A stretch of 64,000 bases of DNA, taken from positions 1 to 64,000 of the forward strand of contig DATMAG010000104.1 in assembly GCA_035560235.1 (NCBI GenBank), read 5' to 3'. Source of the stretch: DASRDU01 sp035560235 (GTDB lineage Bacteria > Acidobacteriota > Blastocatellia > RBC074). A program made the position numbers and the translations under genes. The notes beneath the pieces were generated by a model, which worked only from the letters and a program-made list of their open reading frames with translations, searched no databases and was not told the DNA's origin. Shown one piece after another: positions 27,140-36,225 of this stretch. Within the stretch, counting starts at the first letter, position 1. Each line of letters begins with the position of its first letter.

Positions 27140-29071
27140 TTACAGAATTTCTCTCACGTCACCGACGCGGCGCGTGATGCGCTGACGGTCGAGATATTCA
27201 AGCAGCGGAATCGCGTACTTGCGCGAAACGCCGGTCAGATCCTTGAACGCGGCGACATCGAGTTTCGAGCCGTGCGCGGCCTTGTAACCTTGCAGCGTGG
27301 TTTTCAACGATTCAATCGCGGTGCGGTGAAAGAGCAGTTCACCGACGCGAATCAGATCGCCGCTGTTGATGAGCATCTGCGCGAAACGCTGCGTGCGCGC
27401 GGCGTCGATGCCGTGTTTGCGTGTTGCCTGAGTGATGGCCTCTTCAAGCGTCATCGGTTGCAGCGCGGCCTGCGCGAACAGTTCAGCGATGTGATCTCTG
27501 GCGGCCTTCTCTTCGGCTGAGAGTTCGACGCGATGAGTTGACAGACGGAGCAGGTCTTTTTCGGCGACGACTTCGCTGCGTTCGATCAGGTGAGCAATCA
27601 CGGCTCTGAAGATTTCAGCGGGCAGGTGAGCGAAGATGCGTTCGCGCAGTTCCTCGCGTCCGAGGCCGGTTTCGAGCGGAGCCTTTTTATGAAAGTCCTT
27701 CAGCATTTCGCGCACTCGTCTGGCCAGGTCATTGAAAGCCGACTGCGACACCAGCAGCAGCGGATTATTTGATGCCGCGACCAGTCGGCGCGATTTTGTC
27801 AGCGCGGCAGCAGCCTGGCTGATCGTTTCATCGTTCGCGCCGCTGCGGGCGGCAATGGCGGCGTGCGTCATTCCGTGTTCACCGGCCATTTCGACGAACA
27901 GGGCGATGCGTTCAGTTTCGTTCCCTTCACGCTCAGCGGTGGCGAGCTTTTCAAGCTGCGCCACAACGCGCGCGCCGTCGCGCAGGCGATGTTTGTGTGG
28001 CAGCGCATCAACGACCGTGCCGCCGCCAATCGTGACTGCAGGTGAATAGCTGCGCAGAATGTAATGATCGCCGGGCAGCGCCAGCACCGGCGATTCAAGG
28101 CGCAACTGCGCAAAGCCCGATGTGCCGGGCGCGAGTTCCGCCTGACCGGGCAGCACCACCCGCGCCAGGATTTCCGCCGTGCCCAGATGCAGCCGCACGC
28201 GCGAACGATTGCGCAACGGGCGCGGCGCGCTGCCGAGCAGGTGCAACCGGACATCGAGCATCTGCGTGGCCCGCAGCCGACCCGCAGGTGCGAGAGCCTG
28301 GCCGCGTGAGACTTCTTCGAGATCAATTCCCTGCAAGTTGACCGCGGTGCGTTCGCCCGCGACGGCTTCCGCTGTCGTGTGGCCGTGAACCTGCAGACCT
28401 CTGGCTCGCGCGCGACGCGCATCTGAAGGCAGCAGTTCCAGTTCATCGCCGGTTCTGATGCGTCCGGCGATGAGCGTGCCGGTTACGACTGTGCCGAAGC
28501 CCCTGATCGTAAAGACGCGATCAATCGGCAGCCGCGCCACGGCGTTCGCATCACGATCGGCAACCCTGCGCGCCAGTTGCGCCAGTGTTTTTTTGAGTTC
28601 CTCAATGCCCGCGCCGGTGCGTGAACTGACGCGCAGCACGGGCGCGTCTTCAAGAAATGATCCGGCGACTAACTCCTCGACTTCGGCTTCGACCAGTTGA
28701 ATCAGTTCCTCGTCGGCCAGATCAGTCCTGGTGATGACGACCAGACCTGAACGAACTTCGAGCAGGCGGCAGATGTCGAAATGCTCGCGCGTCTGCGGCA
28801 TTACGCCTTCATCAGCGGCAACGACCAGCATCACCAGATCAATGCCGGAAGCTCCGGCCAGCATGTTTTTGACGAAACGTTCGTGGCCCGGCACATCCAC
28901 GAAACCGAAATGCACATCGCCGATGGTCAGATCAGCAAAGCCGATGTCAATCGTAATGCCGCGCTCCTTCTCTTCCTTCAGACGGTCGGCGTCAATTCCG
29001 GTCAGCGCCCTGACGAGCGAAGTCTTGCCGTGATCAATGTGTCCGGCGGTGCCTGTGATGATCCTTTTCAT
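27140..29071 (-). CDS. selB: Selenocysteine-specific elongation factor SelB
   Basis: 643 residues from the ATG at 29071. The N-terminal EF-Tu-like GTPase is typical of Sel[20 protein letters not shown] (P-loop), [29 protein letters not shown] and [15 protein letters not shown]. Domains 2 and 3 follow ([19 protein letters not shown]). The C-terminal 300 residues are winged-helix repeats that bind the SECIS hairpin, ending in [20 protein letters not shown]. SelB delivers Sec-tRNA(Sec) to UGA. Length fits the family. No selA, selD or tRNA-Sec is visible in the window. A client selenoprotein is at 14308-15000. Confidence 0.94.
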   Translation of the reverse strand: MKRIITGTAGHIDHGKTSLVRALTGIDADRLKEEKERGITIDIGFADLTIGDVHFGFVDVPGHERFVKNMLAGASGIDLVMLVVAADEGVMPQTREHFDICRLLEVRSGLVVITRTDLADEELIQLVEAEVEELVAGSFLEDAPVLRVSSRTGAGIEELKKTLAQLARRVADRDANAVARLPIDRVFTIRGFGTVVTGTLIAGRIRTGDELELLPSDARRARARGLQVHGHTTAEAVAGERTAVNLQGIDLEEVSRGQALAPAGRLRATQMLDVRLHLLGSAPRPLRNRSRVRLHLGTAEILARVVLPGQAELAPGTSGFAQLRLESPVLALPGDHYILRSYSPAVTIGGGTVVDALPHKHRLRDGARVVAQLEKLATAEREGNETERIALFVEMAGEHGMTHAAIAARSGANDETISQAAAALTKSRRLVAASNNPLLLVSQSAFNDLARRVREMLKDFHKKAPLETGLGREELRERIFAHLPAEIFRAVIAHLIERSEVVAEKDLLRLSTHRVELSAEEKAARDHIAELFAQAALQPMTLEEAITQATRKHGIDAARTQRFAQMLINSGDLIRVGELLFHRTAIESLKTTLQGYKAAHGSKLDVAAFKDLTGVSRKYAIPLLEYLDRQRITRRVGDVREIL

Positions 29072-29267
29072 ATGTTTTGCGATTCTGCCAGCTTTCAGCG
29101 CGCGAGACAAACTGCCGTAAAGTCGCTGCGTTGACAATCAATGAAGCATCAACTACGCTCACGGCGAACTGCCCGCGAGGCTGAATTCGCAATCTGACCA
29201 GTTGATTCAAGGCAGCGAAAAGAGCTGCAAAAACGCTGATTTCATCAGTGACGAAGGGGGAAGGACG

Positions 29268-29948
29268 ATGCCAAGATTCTGTACGAACTGCGGTCAGCAA
29301 CTGGCCGAAGCAGCAAAATTCTGCAACAAGTGCGGGACGCCGGTTGGCGGGATGCAGTCACAGACGCCGGCCCGGCCAACGGTGGTGACTCCGGCGGAAC
29401 CATCTGTTTCCCAGGGCGCAGCAGCCACGCCGCCACCTTCATCGCAGACTCAGGCCTGGCCGCCGCCTTCATCCTCCACGCAGCCGCAGTACACCGCTCC
29501 CACCACGCCGCAGTATCAGGAGCGGTATCAGATGCCGCCGCAGAATCAGCCGGGTTATCAGCAGCCTGTCTATCAGCAGCAGCCTTACCAGACCCCGGCC
29601 TCAGGCGGAGGCCTGCAGCAGAACATTGCCGGGCTGCTCTGTTACATCACCTTCATTCCGGCCATCATTTTTCTGGTGATTGAGCCGTACAACAAAAACC
29701 GCTTCATCAGATTTCATGCCTTTCAGTGCCTTTTCCTGACAGCCGCCTCGTTCATCATCAACATTGCCTTTTCGATCTTCGTCAATCTGCTGCCGGGTGT
29801 TCTGTCTTTTCTTGTGAGCCTGATCGGCCTGCTGATTCCGCTGATCTTTCTGGCTATCTGGATTCTGGTGATTTACAAGGCCTACAACAACGAAATGTAC
29901 AAGCTGCCGGTCATTGGTGATCTCGCCGAGCAGCAGGCCGGGCGGTAA
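29268..29948 (+). CDS. Zinc-ribbon membrane protein (DUF4870-like)
   Basis: 226 residues from the ATG at 29268, preceded by GGGGGAAGGA. Residues 4-27 form a zinc ribbon CTNCG...CNKCG. A low-complexity Pro/Gln/Tyr linker covers about residues 35-120. The C-terminal part has three hydrophobic segments with the DUF4870 look (GLLCYITFIPAIIFLVIEPY, NKNRFIRFHAFQCLFL). Function unknown; zinc-ribbon plus DUF4870 proteins are widespread membrane proteins. Confidence 0.82.
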   Translation: MPRFCTNCGQQLAEAAKFCNKCGTPVGGMQSQTPARPTVVTPAEPSVSQGAAATPPPSSQTQAWPPPSSSTQPQYTAPTTPQYQERYQMPPQNQPGYQQPVYQQQPYQTPASGGGLQQNIAGLLCYITFIPAIIFLVIEPYNKNRFIRFHAFQCLFLTAASFIINIAFSIFVNLLPGVLSFLVSLIGLLIPLIFLAIWILVIYKAYNNEMYKLPVIGDLAEQQAGR

Positions 29949-29956
29949 GACAGCCG

Positions 29957-30083
29957 AAATCAAAAGGCAAAAGGCAAAAATCAAAAGGCAAAAGTGGGAT
30001 TCGGAAGCAAAGCCCCTGAACTCTGAAAAAGAAAAAGTGCCGACCTGTTATCTTTTGATTTCTGCCTTTTGCCTTTTGCCTTC
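29957..30083. repeat. Imperfect inverted repeat of AAAAGGC phrases
   Basis: Left arm about 29957-29991 and right arm about 30050-30083 are made of the AAAAGGCAAAAGGC phrase and its complement, with roughly 22 of 24 matching positions. They flank a 58-nt centre directly before corA and could form a large stem-loop. Confidence 0.65.
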
Positions 30084-30088
30084 TCCTT

Positions 30089-31057
30089 ATGATCTCAACG
30101 CTGGTTCTCAATCGCGAATCGAAAAGCTTCACCCGCATCTCTGATCCCCGCGAAATCCATACGCTGCGTGAACTGGCTCCGAATATTCTGTGGGTGGATG
30201 TCTCCGACCCGACGGGACAGGACTTTGAAGCTCTGGCCGCGCAGTTCGGTTTCCATCCGCTGGCGATTGAGGACTGCCGCAACGGGCATCAGCGTCCGAA
30301 GGTGGATGAGTATCAGGGTTACTACTTCATCGTGCTTTACGAGGCGTCACTGGCTGCCGATCAGCGGCTGGAACTGCGCGAACTGAATATCTTTCTCGGC
30401 AAAAACTATCTGGTCACGGTTCACACGCAGCCGATTCGCGCCATTGAGGTCGCCGAGCGCCTGTGGCGTGGATGGACTGATCTCGCGGAGCGCGGCACGG
30501 GGCTGGTCGCCTATCTGCTGATTGACGCGATTGTGGATGATTACCTGCCGCTGCTCGATACGCTCTCAGACCGGATGGATGATCTGGAGGATCAGATCTT
30601 CGAGGACTTCCGCCCCGAAGCGATCGAAGAGATTTTTCGGATCAAGAAGCAGCTCACGTTTCTGCGCCGCGCCGTGACGCCGCTGCGCGATGTCTTCAAC
30701 ACGCTGCTGCGCCGCGAGCAGCCGATCTTTTCGCGCGAGACGATGATCTATTTTCAGGATGTCTTCGATCATCTGATTCGCGTGGCCGACACGATTGACA
30801 CGCTGCGCGACATGCTCGGCTCGACGATGGACGCTTACCTCTCAGTCTCAGGCAACCGGATGAACATCGTCATGAAGCGGCTGACGGCGATCTCGACCAT
30901 TCTCATGTCGGTGACGCTGATTGCGGGCATTTACGGCATGAACTTCAAACACATGCCGGAACTCGACTGGAAGTTCGGCTACGTGGGTGCGCTGCTGTCA
31001 ATGCTCGTGATCGGGCTGGCAATCTATTTTTACTTTCGGAAGATCAAATGGCTGTAA
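30089..31057 (+). CDS. corA: CorA-type magnesium/cobalt transporter
   Basis: 322 residues. Soluble alpha/beta N-terminal domain, long helical stalk, and two C-terminal transmembrane helices with the GMN selectivity motif in [20 protein letters not shown]. It ends with the basic tail FYFRKIKWL typical of CorA. A pentameric inner-membrane channel for Mg2+ and possibly Co2+ or Ni2+. No good ribosome-binding site precedes the ATG because the inverted repeat ends there. Confidence 0.93.
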   Translation: MISTLVLNRESKSFTRISDPREIHTLRELAPNILWVDVSDPTGQDFEALAAQFGFHPLAIEDCRNGHQRPKVDEYQGYYFIVLYEASLAADQRLELRELNIFLGKNYLVTVHTQPIRAIEVAERLWRGWTDLAERGTGLVAYLLIDAIVDDYLPLLDTLSDRMDDLEDQIFEDFRPEAIEEIFRIKKQLTFLRRAVTPLRDVFNTLLRREQPIFSRETMIYFQDVFDHLIRVADTIDTLRDMLGSTMDAYLSVSGNRMNIVMKRLTAISTILMSVTLIAGIYGMNFKHMPELDWKFGYVGALLSMLVIGLAIYFYFRKIKWL

Positions 31058-31245
31058 CAAATCCGTTCGACCGGCTCAGAAGAAAGCGCCGTCAGGCCGT
31101 CACGGGTGGGACGACGCGCCTGACGCGCAGGTTGTCACCACCGGATCACAGGCAGAATGAGCAGGCTCAAAATACTGATGGCATCATTCGCCCCCGGACA
31201 GGTCGGCTGCATCTGTCCTCTGATCTGATCGAATCGGGCGGAGGC

Positions 31246-31341
31246 ATGTCAGACGAAGGCGCAAACAAGGTCGTCATCGTGGTTGTCGCTCTCGCGCTGA
31301 TCTTCATCGGCCTTATCGCCTGGTTCATCGCGCATGAATGA
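31246..31341 (+). CDS. Possible 31-residue single-span membrane protein
   Basis: MSDEGANKVVIVVVALALIF... followed by LIAWFIAHE: a short polar N-terminus and one transmembrane helix. GGAGG lies only 1 nt before this ATG, closer than usual. The open frame continues back to 31048 inside corA but the upstream part looks non-coding. Translation is uncertain. Confidence 0.4.
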   Translation: MSDEGANKVVIVVVALALIFIGLIAWFIAHE

Positions 31342-31369
31342 GCCTGGGCTGACTCGCTGAGATGTTGTC

Positions 31370-31409
31370 GGGTGTGGAGTGCGACGAGTTCTCGTCGCAC
31401 TCCACACCC
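31370..31409. repeat. Perfect 19-bp palindromic hairpin
   Basis: Arms 31370-31388 and 31391-31409 are exact complements with a 2-nt centre. It lies between convergent genes. No T tract. It may serve as a bidirectional terminator or be a dispersed palindrome. Confidence 0.8.
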
Positions 31410-31433
31410 TGTTCTCAGACACACTATGAAACG

Positions 31434-31468
31434 CGAAAGGGGGAGAGCCTGATGTTCTCCCCCTTTCG
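31434..31468 (-). terminator. Terminator of the third tandem paralogue
   Basis: A 13-bp perfect stem (31434-31446 with 31456-31468), loop of 9 nt, just after the stop of the minus-strand gene. Only short T clusters follow. Confidence 0.7.
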
Positions 31469-31492
31469 TTTGCTGCCGGATTGTTCAGGCGA

Positions 31493-32473
31493 TCAGTTGC
31501 AGGTAGCGGTGAAGACAGGGATTTCAAAGGAACCGGCCTTCGTCCAGGTCAGCTTGTGCAGATTGTGGCCGCCGCCGAAGGTTGCAGCGCTGAGCGTGAC
31601 GGCCTTGTTGATGACGGCGCCGAGCAGCGCCTTGTCGGTCGTGCCCCAGAATTTGGCCCAGCCCGTGCTGCCTGCCGGAATCACATTGGTAAAGCGCGGC
31701 GTCGTGCGCGGGAAGCTGTCGCTCAGCGTGGCCCGGTACTGACAGGTGCCGGGCGAGAAGCTGAAGCTGTAACCCGCTTCCTGCTGATCATACATAATGC
31801 CGAAGACGCTGCCGATGGTGGCGGCGCCGCTGACCAGGCTGCCGCCGATGCGATTGATGACGAGCAGGGTCTCATTGCCATCCTTCGCGCTCGGAATGCT
31901 GTCAATCGCCAGCGCGCGTGGCAGATAATTGTAGGCCACACCGTCGAAGCTGAGCGCGACTGTCATTTCCGGCGTGGCCTGCGTCGGCGGATCGAGCGCC
32001 GAAATGGCTTCAGCCGCCAGGTTGGCCGCGTGGCCGCTGATCAGTCTGATGTATTCATCACCGATCAGATAATTGAATTTGATCGGCAGGCCTGCATCGT
32101 TGACGGCGACGGCGATCAGATAACCCATCACATCGGGATCAACGTCGGAAGCGAGAATGCTGGTCGTCTGGCTTTTCGAGAGGCAGACGAACGAGTCGGC
32201 CACCGAACAGGTGCGCCCGTCAATGAAAAACAGATGGACGATGGTGCCTTCGGTCGAGTTCGTGTTGGTGAGATTGATCCGGGTATTTTCCGCTGACGGA
32301 TTGGTCGAACTGGAAGCGTAAAGATTGAAAACCAGCACTGACCCGGCCTTCTGATCGCTGACAATCGGGGCGTCAGCGATGACCAGTCCTGGTTCGCCCG
32401 CCAGCGCGGCGACGGCAGGCAGCGCCAGAATTGCCAGCACGAGAAACATCTGCGCGAGTTTCCGCGAAGTCAT
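31493..32473 (-). CDS. Exported protein of unknown function, tandem paralogue 3
   Basis: 326 residues from the ATG at 32473, with AGGGAG upstream. Signal peptide MTSRKLAQMFLVLAILALPAVAALA. The mature protein starts with SDQKAGSVLVFNLYASSST and contains RTCSVADSFVCLSKSQTTSI, FNYLIGDEYIRLISGHAANL and GGGHNLHKLTW. These are shared with the two upstream copies, from which this is the most divergent. Probably beta-rich, with four or more conserved cysteines that may form disulfides. No known domain recognised. It has its own ribosome-binding site and terminator. Confidence 0.78.
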   Translation of the reverse strand: MTSRKLAQMFLVLAILALPAVAALAGEPGLVIADAPIVSDQKAGSVLVFNLYASSSTNPSAENTRINLTNTNSTEGTIVHLFFIDGRTCSVADSFVCLSKSQTTSILASDVDPDVMGYLIAVAVNDAGLPIKFNYLIGDEYIRLISGHAANLAAEAISALDPPTQATPEMTVALSFDGVAYNYLPRALAIDSIPSAKDGNETLLVINRIGGSLVSGAATIGSVFGIMYDQQEAGYSFSFSPGTCQYRATLSDSFPRTTPRFTNVIPAGSTGWAKFWGTTDKALLGAVINKAVTLSAATFGGGHNLHKLTWTKAGSFEIPVFTATCN

Positions 32474-32654
32474 GGCTCTTGTTCTCCCTGAATTGTGGTG
32501 TGTGAGTCTGATGCTCTGCATTTGCTGTAGTCGCTCGATCACGAACTCTGCCTGTTGGCGACCGCCACTTTCTGTCAGGGGAAAGCTGTGGGGCTGGAGG
32601 TTCCCTGCGCTTCACTGAAAGAATCAACTCTGCCCGGGTTCCAGAAATCGCCGG

Positions 32655-32694
32655 AAAAAAAACTGAAGGGGAAGCCCGTGAGGACTTCCCCTTC
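32655..32694 (-). terminator. Rho-independent terminator of paralogue 2
   Basis: A 10-bp stem (32665-32674 with 32685-32694) followed on the minus strand by a run of eight T (32662-32655). The stem-loop resembles the terminator of paralogue 1. Confidence 0.88.
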
Positions 32695-32731
32695 GTCTTT
32701 CGTTTGGCCCCTCGCGTGAGGGATCAAACTA

Positions 32732-33706
32732 TTAGCTGCACATCGCGGTGAAGACCGGGATCAGGTAAGCATCAGCCGTGTAGGTGAGCTTGTGCAGGTT
32801 GTGGCCACCGTTGAAGGACGTGGCGCTCGCCGACGTGTTCTTGTTGATCGCCGCACCGAGGATACCACGATCGGCAACCGCCCAGAACTTCATCCAGCCC
32901 GTTGAACCAGCCGGGATCACGTTGGTGAGGCGCGGCGTGGTGCGCGGGAAGGCATCGCTCAGTGAAGCGCGGAGCTGGCAGCCGCCGCTGACTGAGAAGC
33001 TGTAGCCTGATTCGAGTTCATCGAACAGGATACCGAAGATGCTGCCGATGCCGCTGGCGCCGCTGACGAGGCTGCCACCGATGCGGTTGACAACCAGCAG
33101 GGTGTCGTTGCCATCCTTCGGGCTGGCAATGCTGTCCAGCGCCAGCACGCGCGGAACCGGACCATACTGGATGCCGTTGAAAAGCAGCGCAGCAGTCATG
33201 TCAGCCTGCGGAACGCCGGGATTCGCAGCAACAGCTTCGATGGCTTCAGCGCCGAGGTTGGCGGCGTGGCCGCTCGCCAGCTTGACGTATTCGTCGCCGA
33301 TCAGATAGTTGAACTTGCTCGGCGTGCCATCCGCATTAACGGTCACTGCCACAACGTAACCACGGACATCCGGGTCAACGTCTGAAGCGAGGATTGAGGT
33401 CGTCTGGCTCTTTGAGAGGCAGATGAAGCTGTCGGCCACGGCGCAGGTATTGCCATCCACGAAGAACAGGTGCACGAACGTGCCGGTCGTGTCATTCGTG
33501 TTGGTGATGTTGATGCGGGTGTTTTCCTTCGACGGATCGGTCGAGCTGGAAGCATAGAGGTTGTAGATCAGCACTGAACCGGCCTTCTGATCGCTGACGA
33601 CCTGGCTCGGAATAACCGTTCCGGGATCAGCCGCCAGAGCGCTCATTGCCATCATCACAAGCGCGGCCAGCGCGAGGAACATCTGTGTGAGTTTGCGTGA
33701 GGTCAT
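32732..33706 (-). CDS. Exported protein of unknown function, tandem paralogue 2
   Basis: 324 residues. Signal peptide MTSRKLTQMFLALAALVMMA. Nearly identical to paralogue 1 over the N-terminal 150 and C-terminal 110 residues (NTCAVADSFICLSKSQTTSI, AGSTGWMKFWAVADR, GGHNLHKLTYTADAY). The stretch around residues 165-215 is much more divergent. AAGGAG lies upstream of the ATG. No recognised domain. Monocistronic. Confidence 0.8.
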   Translation of the reverse strand: MTSRKLTQMFLALAALVMMAMSALAADPGTVIPSQVVSDQKAGSVLIYNLYASSSTDPSKENTRINITNTNDTTGTFVHLFFVDGNTCAVADSFICLSKSQTTSILASDVDPDVRGYVVAVTVNADGTPSKFNYLIGDEYVKLASGHAANLGAEAIEAVAANPGVPQADMTAALLFNGIQYGPVPRVLALDSIASPKDGNDTLLVVNRIGGSLVSGASGIGSIFGILFDELESGYSFSVSGGCQLRASLSDAFPRTTPRLTNVIPAGSTGWMKFWAVADRGILGAAINKNTSASATSFNGGHNLHKLTYTADAYLIPVFTAMCS

Positions 33707-33743
33707 TGTCTTTCTTTCTCCTTAAGAAGTTTCAGTTGTGAGT

Positions 33744-33839
33744 GTGAGGAATCAAGGCTTGCAGTAACTGAGACGACACACCACGACTTTTCGTGACGGG
33801 GCAGCCGCTTGTGCGCCAATCAGGCCGAAGCCGCTTAAG
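33744..33839 (-). promoter_or_regulatory. Duplicated leader of paralogue 2
   Basis: About 95 nt just upstream of paralogue 2 match the segment 35124-35220 upstream of paralogue 1 at most positions. It contains a small stem (CACGA ... TCGTG in this copy). It is probably the untranslated leader or promoter region carried along by the gene duplication. The rest of 33840-34032 has nothing recognisable. Confidence 0.6.
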
Positions 33840-34033
33840 ACGTTTTTGCCTTTGCGCTCTCCTGAAACTGTCAATCCCATTGCCCTTCCAGAAGTCTGCC
33901 GAAGAAATTGCGATGGAAACTGAGGAATCCTTGCAGTTTGCAGCGGGAGCCTGTCTTCAGCCGCGCCAGCACAGCGCAGCCGGGCAGATACAGGGAAAAA
34001 CGGCACCGGGATTGACCCCTTGAAGTCTGACCC

Positions 34034-34070
34034 AAAAGAACAGGGGGAAGCCCGTGAGAGCTTCCCCCTG
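34034..34070 (-). terminator. Rho-independent terminator of paralogue 1
   Basis: An 11-bp stem (34041-34051 with 34060-34070) followed on the minus strand by a T-rich tail (34040-34034). Confidence 0.82.
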
Positions 34071-34106
34071 CAGTTGTAACCGGCGCCTTCCTGCGGAGAG
34101 ACAGGC

Positions 34107-35093
34107 TTAGCTGCACATCGCGGTGAAGACAGGCATATCGAAGATCGCCGTCGTCGTGAAAGTCAGCTTGTGCAGGTTGTGGCCACCGTTGAAGGATGTG
34201 GCGCCCGTTGACGTGTTCTTGTTGATCGCCGCGCCGAGAATCGCGCGATCGGCAACCGCCCAGAACTTCATCCAGCCCGTTGAACCAGCCGGGATCACGT
34301 TGGTGAGGCGCGGCGTGGTGCGCGGGAAGGCATCGCTCAGTGAGGCGCGGAGCTGGCAGCCGCCGCTGACTGAGAAGCTGTAGCCTGATTCGAGTTCATC
34401 GAACAGGATACCGAAGATGCTGCCTGCGCCAACAATCCCGGAGGCCAGGTTGCCCCGCACGCTGTTGACGATAAGCAGGGTGTCGTTGCCATCCTTCGGG
34501 CTGGCAATGTTGTCCAGCGCCAGCACACGCGGCAGCGCATCATACTGGACGCCGTTGAAGTTCAGCCCGTAGGTCGTGTCGGATGACGGTCCGGGAGCAG
34601 TAATCCGTCCGCCGAAGTGAGCTTCCAGAGCTTCAGCGCCGAGGTTGGCCGCGTGGCCGCTCGCCAGCTTGACGTATTCGTCGCCGATCAGATAGTTGAA
34701 GTTGCTCGGGGTGCCGTCACGGTTGACGGTCACGGCCACGATATAACCCCGGATATCGGGATCAACGTCTGAGGCGAGGATTGAGGTCGTCTGGCTCTTT
34801 GACAGACAGATGAAGCTGTCGGCCACGGCGCAGGTATTGCCATCCACGAAGAACAGGTGGACAAAGGTACCCTCGCTGTCATTCGTGTTGGTGATGTTGA
34901 TGCGGGTGTTTTCTTTCGACGGATCGGTCGAGCTGGAAGCGTAGAGGTTGTAGATCAGCACTGAACCGGCCTTCTGATCGCTGACGATATTGCTGGAAAC
35001 AACTACTCCGGGGTCAGCCGCCAGAGCGCTCATTGCCATCATCACCAGGGCGGCCAGTGCGAGGAACATCTGTGTGAGTTTGTGTGAGGTCAT
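34107..35093 (-). CDS. Exported protein of unknown function, tandem paralogue 1
   Basis: 328 residues from the ATG at 35093, which has AAGGAG upstream; the upstream extension to 35135 is not needed. Signal peptide MTSHKLTQMFLALAALVMMA. Same architecture as paralogues 2 and 3: SDQKAGSVLIYNLYASSST, ENTRINITNTND, NTCAVADSFICLSKS, FNYLIGDEYVKLASGHAANL, and a terminal TAMCS. The middle part (EALEAHFGGRITAPGPSSD) is unique to this copy. Function unknown; secreted and possibly surface-exposed. Confidence 0.8.
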   Translation of the reverse strand: MTSHKLTQMFLALAALVMMAMSALAADPGVVVSSNIVSDQKAGSVLIYNLYASSSTDPSKENTRINITNTNDSEGTFVHLFFVDGNTCAVADSFICLSKSQTTSILASDVDPDIRGYIVAVTVNRDGTPSNFNYLIGDEYVKLASGHAANLGAEALEAHFGGRITAPGPSSDTTYGLNFNGVQYDALPRVLALDNIASPKDGNDTLLIVNSVRGNLASGIVGAGSIFGILFDELESGYSFSVSGGCQLRASLSDAFPRTTPRLTNVIPAGSTGWMKFWAVADRAILGAAINKNTSTGATSFNGGHNLHKLTFTTTAIFDMPVFTAMCS

Positions 35094-35123
35094 TGTCTTT
35101 CTTCTCCTTACAAAAAGTCTTTG

Positions 35124-35220
35124 GTGAGGAATCAAGGCTTGCAGTCACTGACACGACACACCACGACACTTCATAGACGGGGCAGCCGCCTGTGAGCCAA
35201 TCAGTCCGAAGCCGCTTCAG
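35124..35220 (-). promoter_or_regulatory. Duplicated leader of paralogue 1
   Basis: Counterpart of 33744-33839. The two segments share long blocks (for example ATCAAGGCTTGCAGT and GACGGGGCAGCCGC) although they are non-coding, which suggests conservation or recent duplication. Confidence 0.6.
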
Positions 35221-35347
35221 TTAAATGAAACTTCGCGCTCCGTTGAGATTGTCAATGTCCGGATGATTCCAGAATTCGTGACGAAACTGTTGCATTAACT
35301 TTGGCGGGTTCAGAGGGCGGGGAAATACGCGGCGGCAGAGTTTTGTG

Positions 35348-35764
35348 TCAGAACACCAGACCGGTGCCGGTTTTGATGGCATTGCAGGCTCTGATGCATT
35401 TTTCGCAAATCTGCACCTGCTCGCCGGTGAGCAGCCGCTGTCCTTCGGTCTGTGACTGACCGCAGAAACTGCAGTGCGTTGACCGGCCATGTTCACGGCG
35501 CAGAATGCGCCGGTACCAGGGAACGCGGATCAGGCGCATTCCGGGCGGCCTGACCTTCAGTTCCTGATAGTCGGCCAGTAACCGGATGCAGACCTCAACG
35601 CACTCGTCACAGATGTAATCCCCGTGCCGTCCTTCAAAGAGCCGTGAGACATCACCTTCGCCCAGTCCGCAGAACGCACAGCGCAGCCGCTGATTCTGCG
35701 CCTGAAGCGTGAAGTCAGCGCCTGTTCCGGCATTCTCGTTTGTGGCCTGGTGTCGCTTGCTCAT
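35348..35764 (-). CDS. Protein with two ClpX-type C4 zinc fingers
   Basis: 138 residues. Two copies of the ClpX N-terminal zinc-binding pattern: CAFCG...YICDECVEVC near residues 31-58 and CSFCG...QICEKCIRAC near 100-130, joined by a basic stretch (RVPWYRRILRREHGR). There is no AAA+ domain, so it is not ClpX itself. These fingers dimerise and bind adaptors or substrates in ClpX. Here they may act as a stand-alone adaptor; that role is inferred. Confidence 0.8.
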   Translation of the reverse strand: MSKRHQATNENAGTGADFTLQAQNQRLRCAFCGLGEGDVSRLFEGRHGDYICDECVEVCIRLLADYQELKVRPPGMRLIRVPWYRRILRREHGRSTHCSFCGQSQTEGQRLLTGEQVQICEKCIRACNAIKTGTGLVF

Positions 35765-35974
35765 ATCTTTGGTTGAGGCAGAATCGCAGGCAGACAGTGG
35801 CGGTCAGTCCTCAGCCTTCCGCAGTTCACCTGAATCCGGAAGCTGCGCGATCAGTCATTAACAACAGGAACGTTTCATTGACATTGTGAATCGGTCACGA
35901 TTCCCAGCGACCTGAGGCCTGGAGTTGTGATGAGCAGAACTGCTGAGGCTCGACTGAACTGAGAGGCAGGAAAA

Positions 35975-36048
35975 TCGGAGCGGAGGGATTCGAACCCCCG
36001 ACCTCCTGGTCCCAAACCAGGCGCGCTACCAGGCTACGCTACGCTCCG
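35975..36048 (-). tRNA. tRNA-Pro(TGG)
   Basis: Cloverleaf on the minus strand. Acceptor CGGAGCG pairs with CGCTCCG, the anticodon stem CCTGG/CCAGG encloses loop TTTGGGA with anticodon TGG, and the T-arm carries GGTTCGAATCC. CCA is not encoded. Confidence 0.95.
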
Positions 36049-36060
36049 ATGTTGCGAGGC

Positions 36061-36089
36061 ATTATACATACCGTTCTCACGCTTGCCAA
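36061..36089 (-). promoter_or_regulatory. Sigma-70 promoter of tRNA-Pro
   Basis: On the minus strand: TTGGCA (36089-36084), a 17-nt spacer and TATAAT (36066-36061), 13 nt before the tRNA 5' end. Confidence 0.75.
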
Positions 36090-36225
36090 ACGCGGCGGCT
36101 GGCAGACCAGAGCGTCCGGGGTTGCAGAAAAGCCCTGTGAAATCGTAAGCTGCAGCTGCTGAAACAGCGTCAGCCCCTGAAAGTTCTCGCCGGTTCTGCT
36201 TGTCACATCGCACAGGGCATTACTG

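Noticed and set aside
31048..31245. Upstream extension of the small membrane protein overlapping corA
   Set aside because: The first 66 residues are unstructured basic sequence with no family look; only the last 31 residues resemble a protein.
35124..35220. Known riboswitch (cyclic di-GMP or cobalamin) before paralogue 1
   Set aside because: Conserved riboswitch core motifs that I can recall are not present; it is kept only as a duplicated leader.
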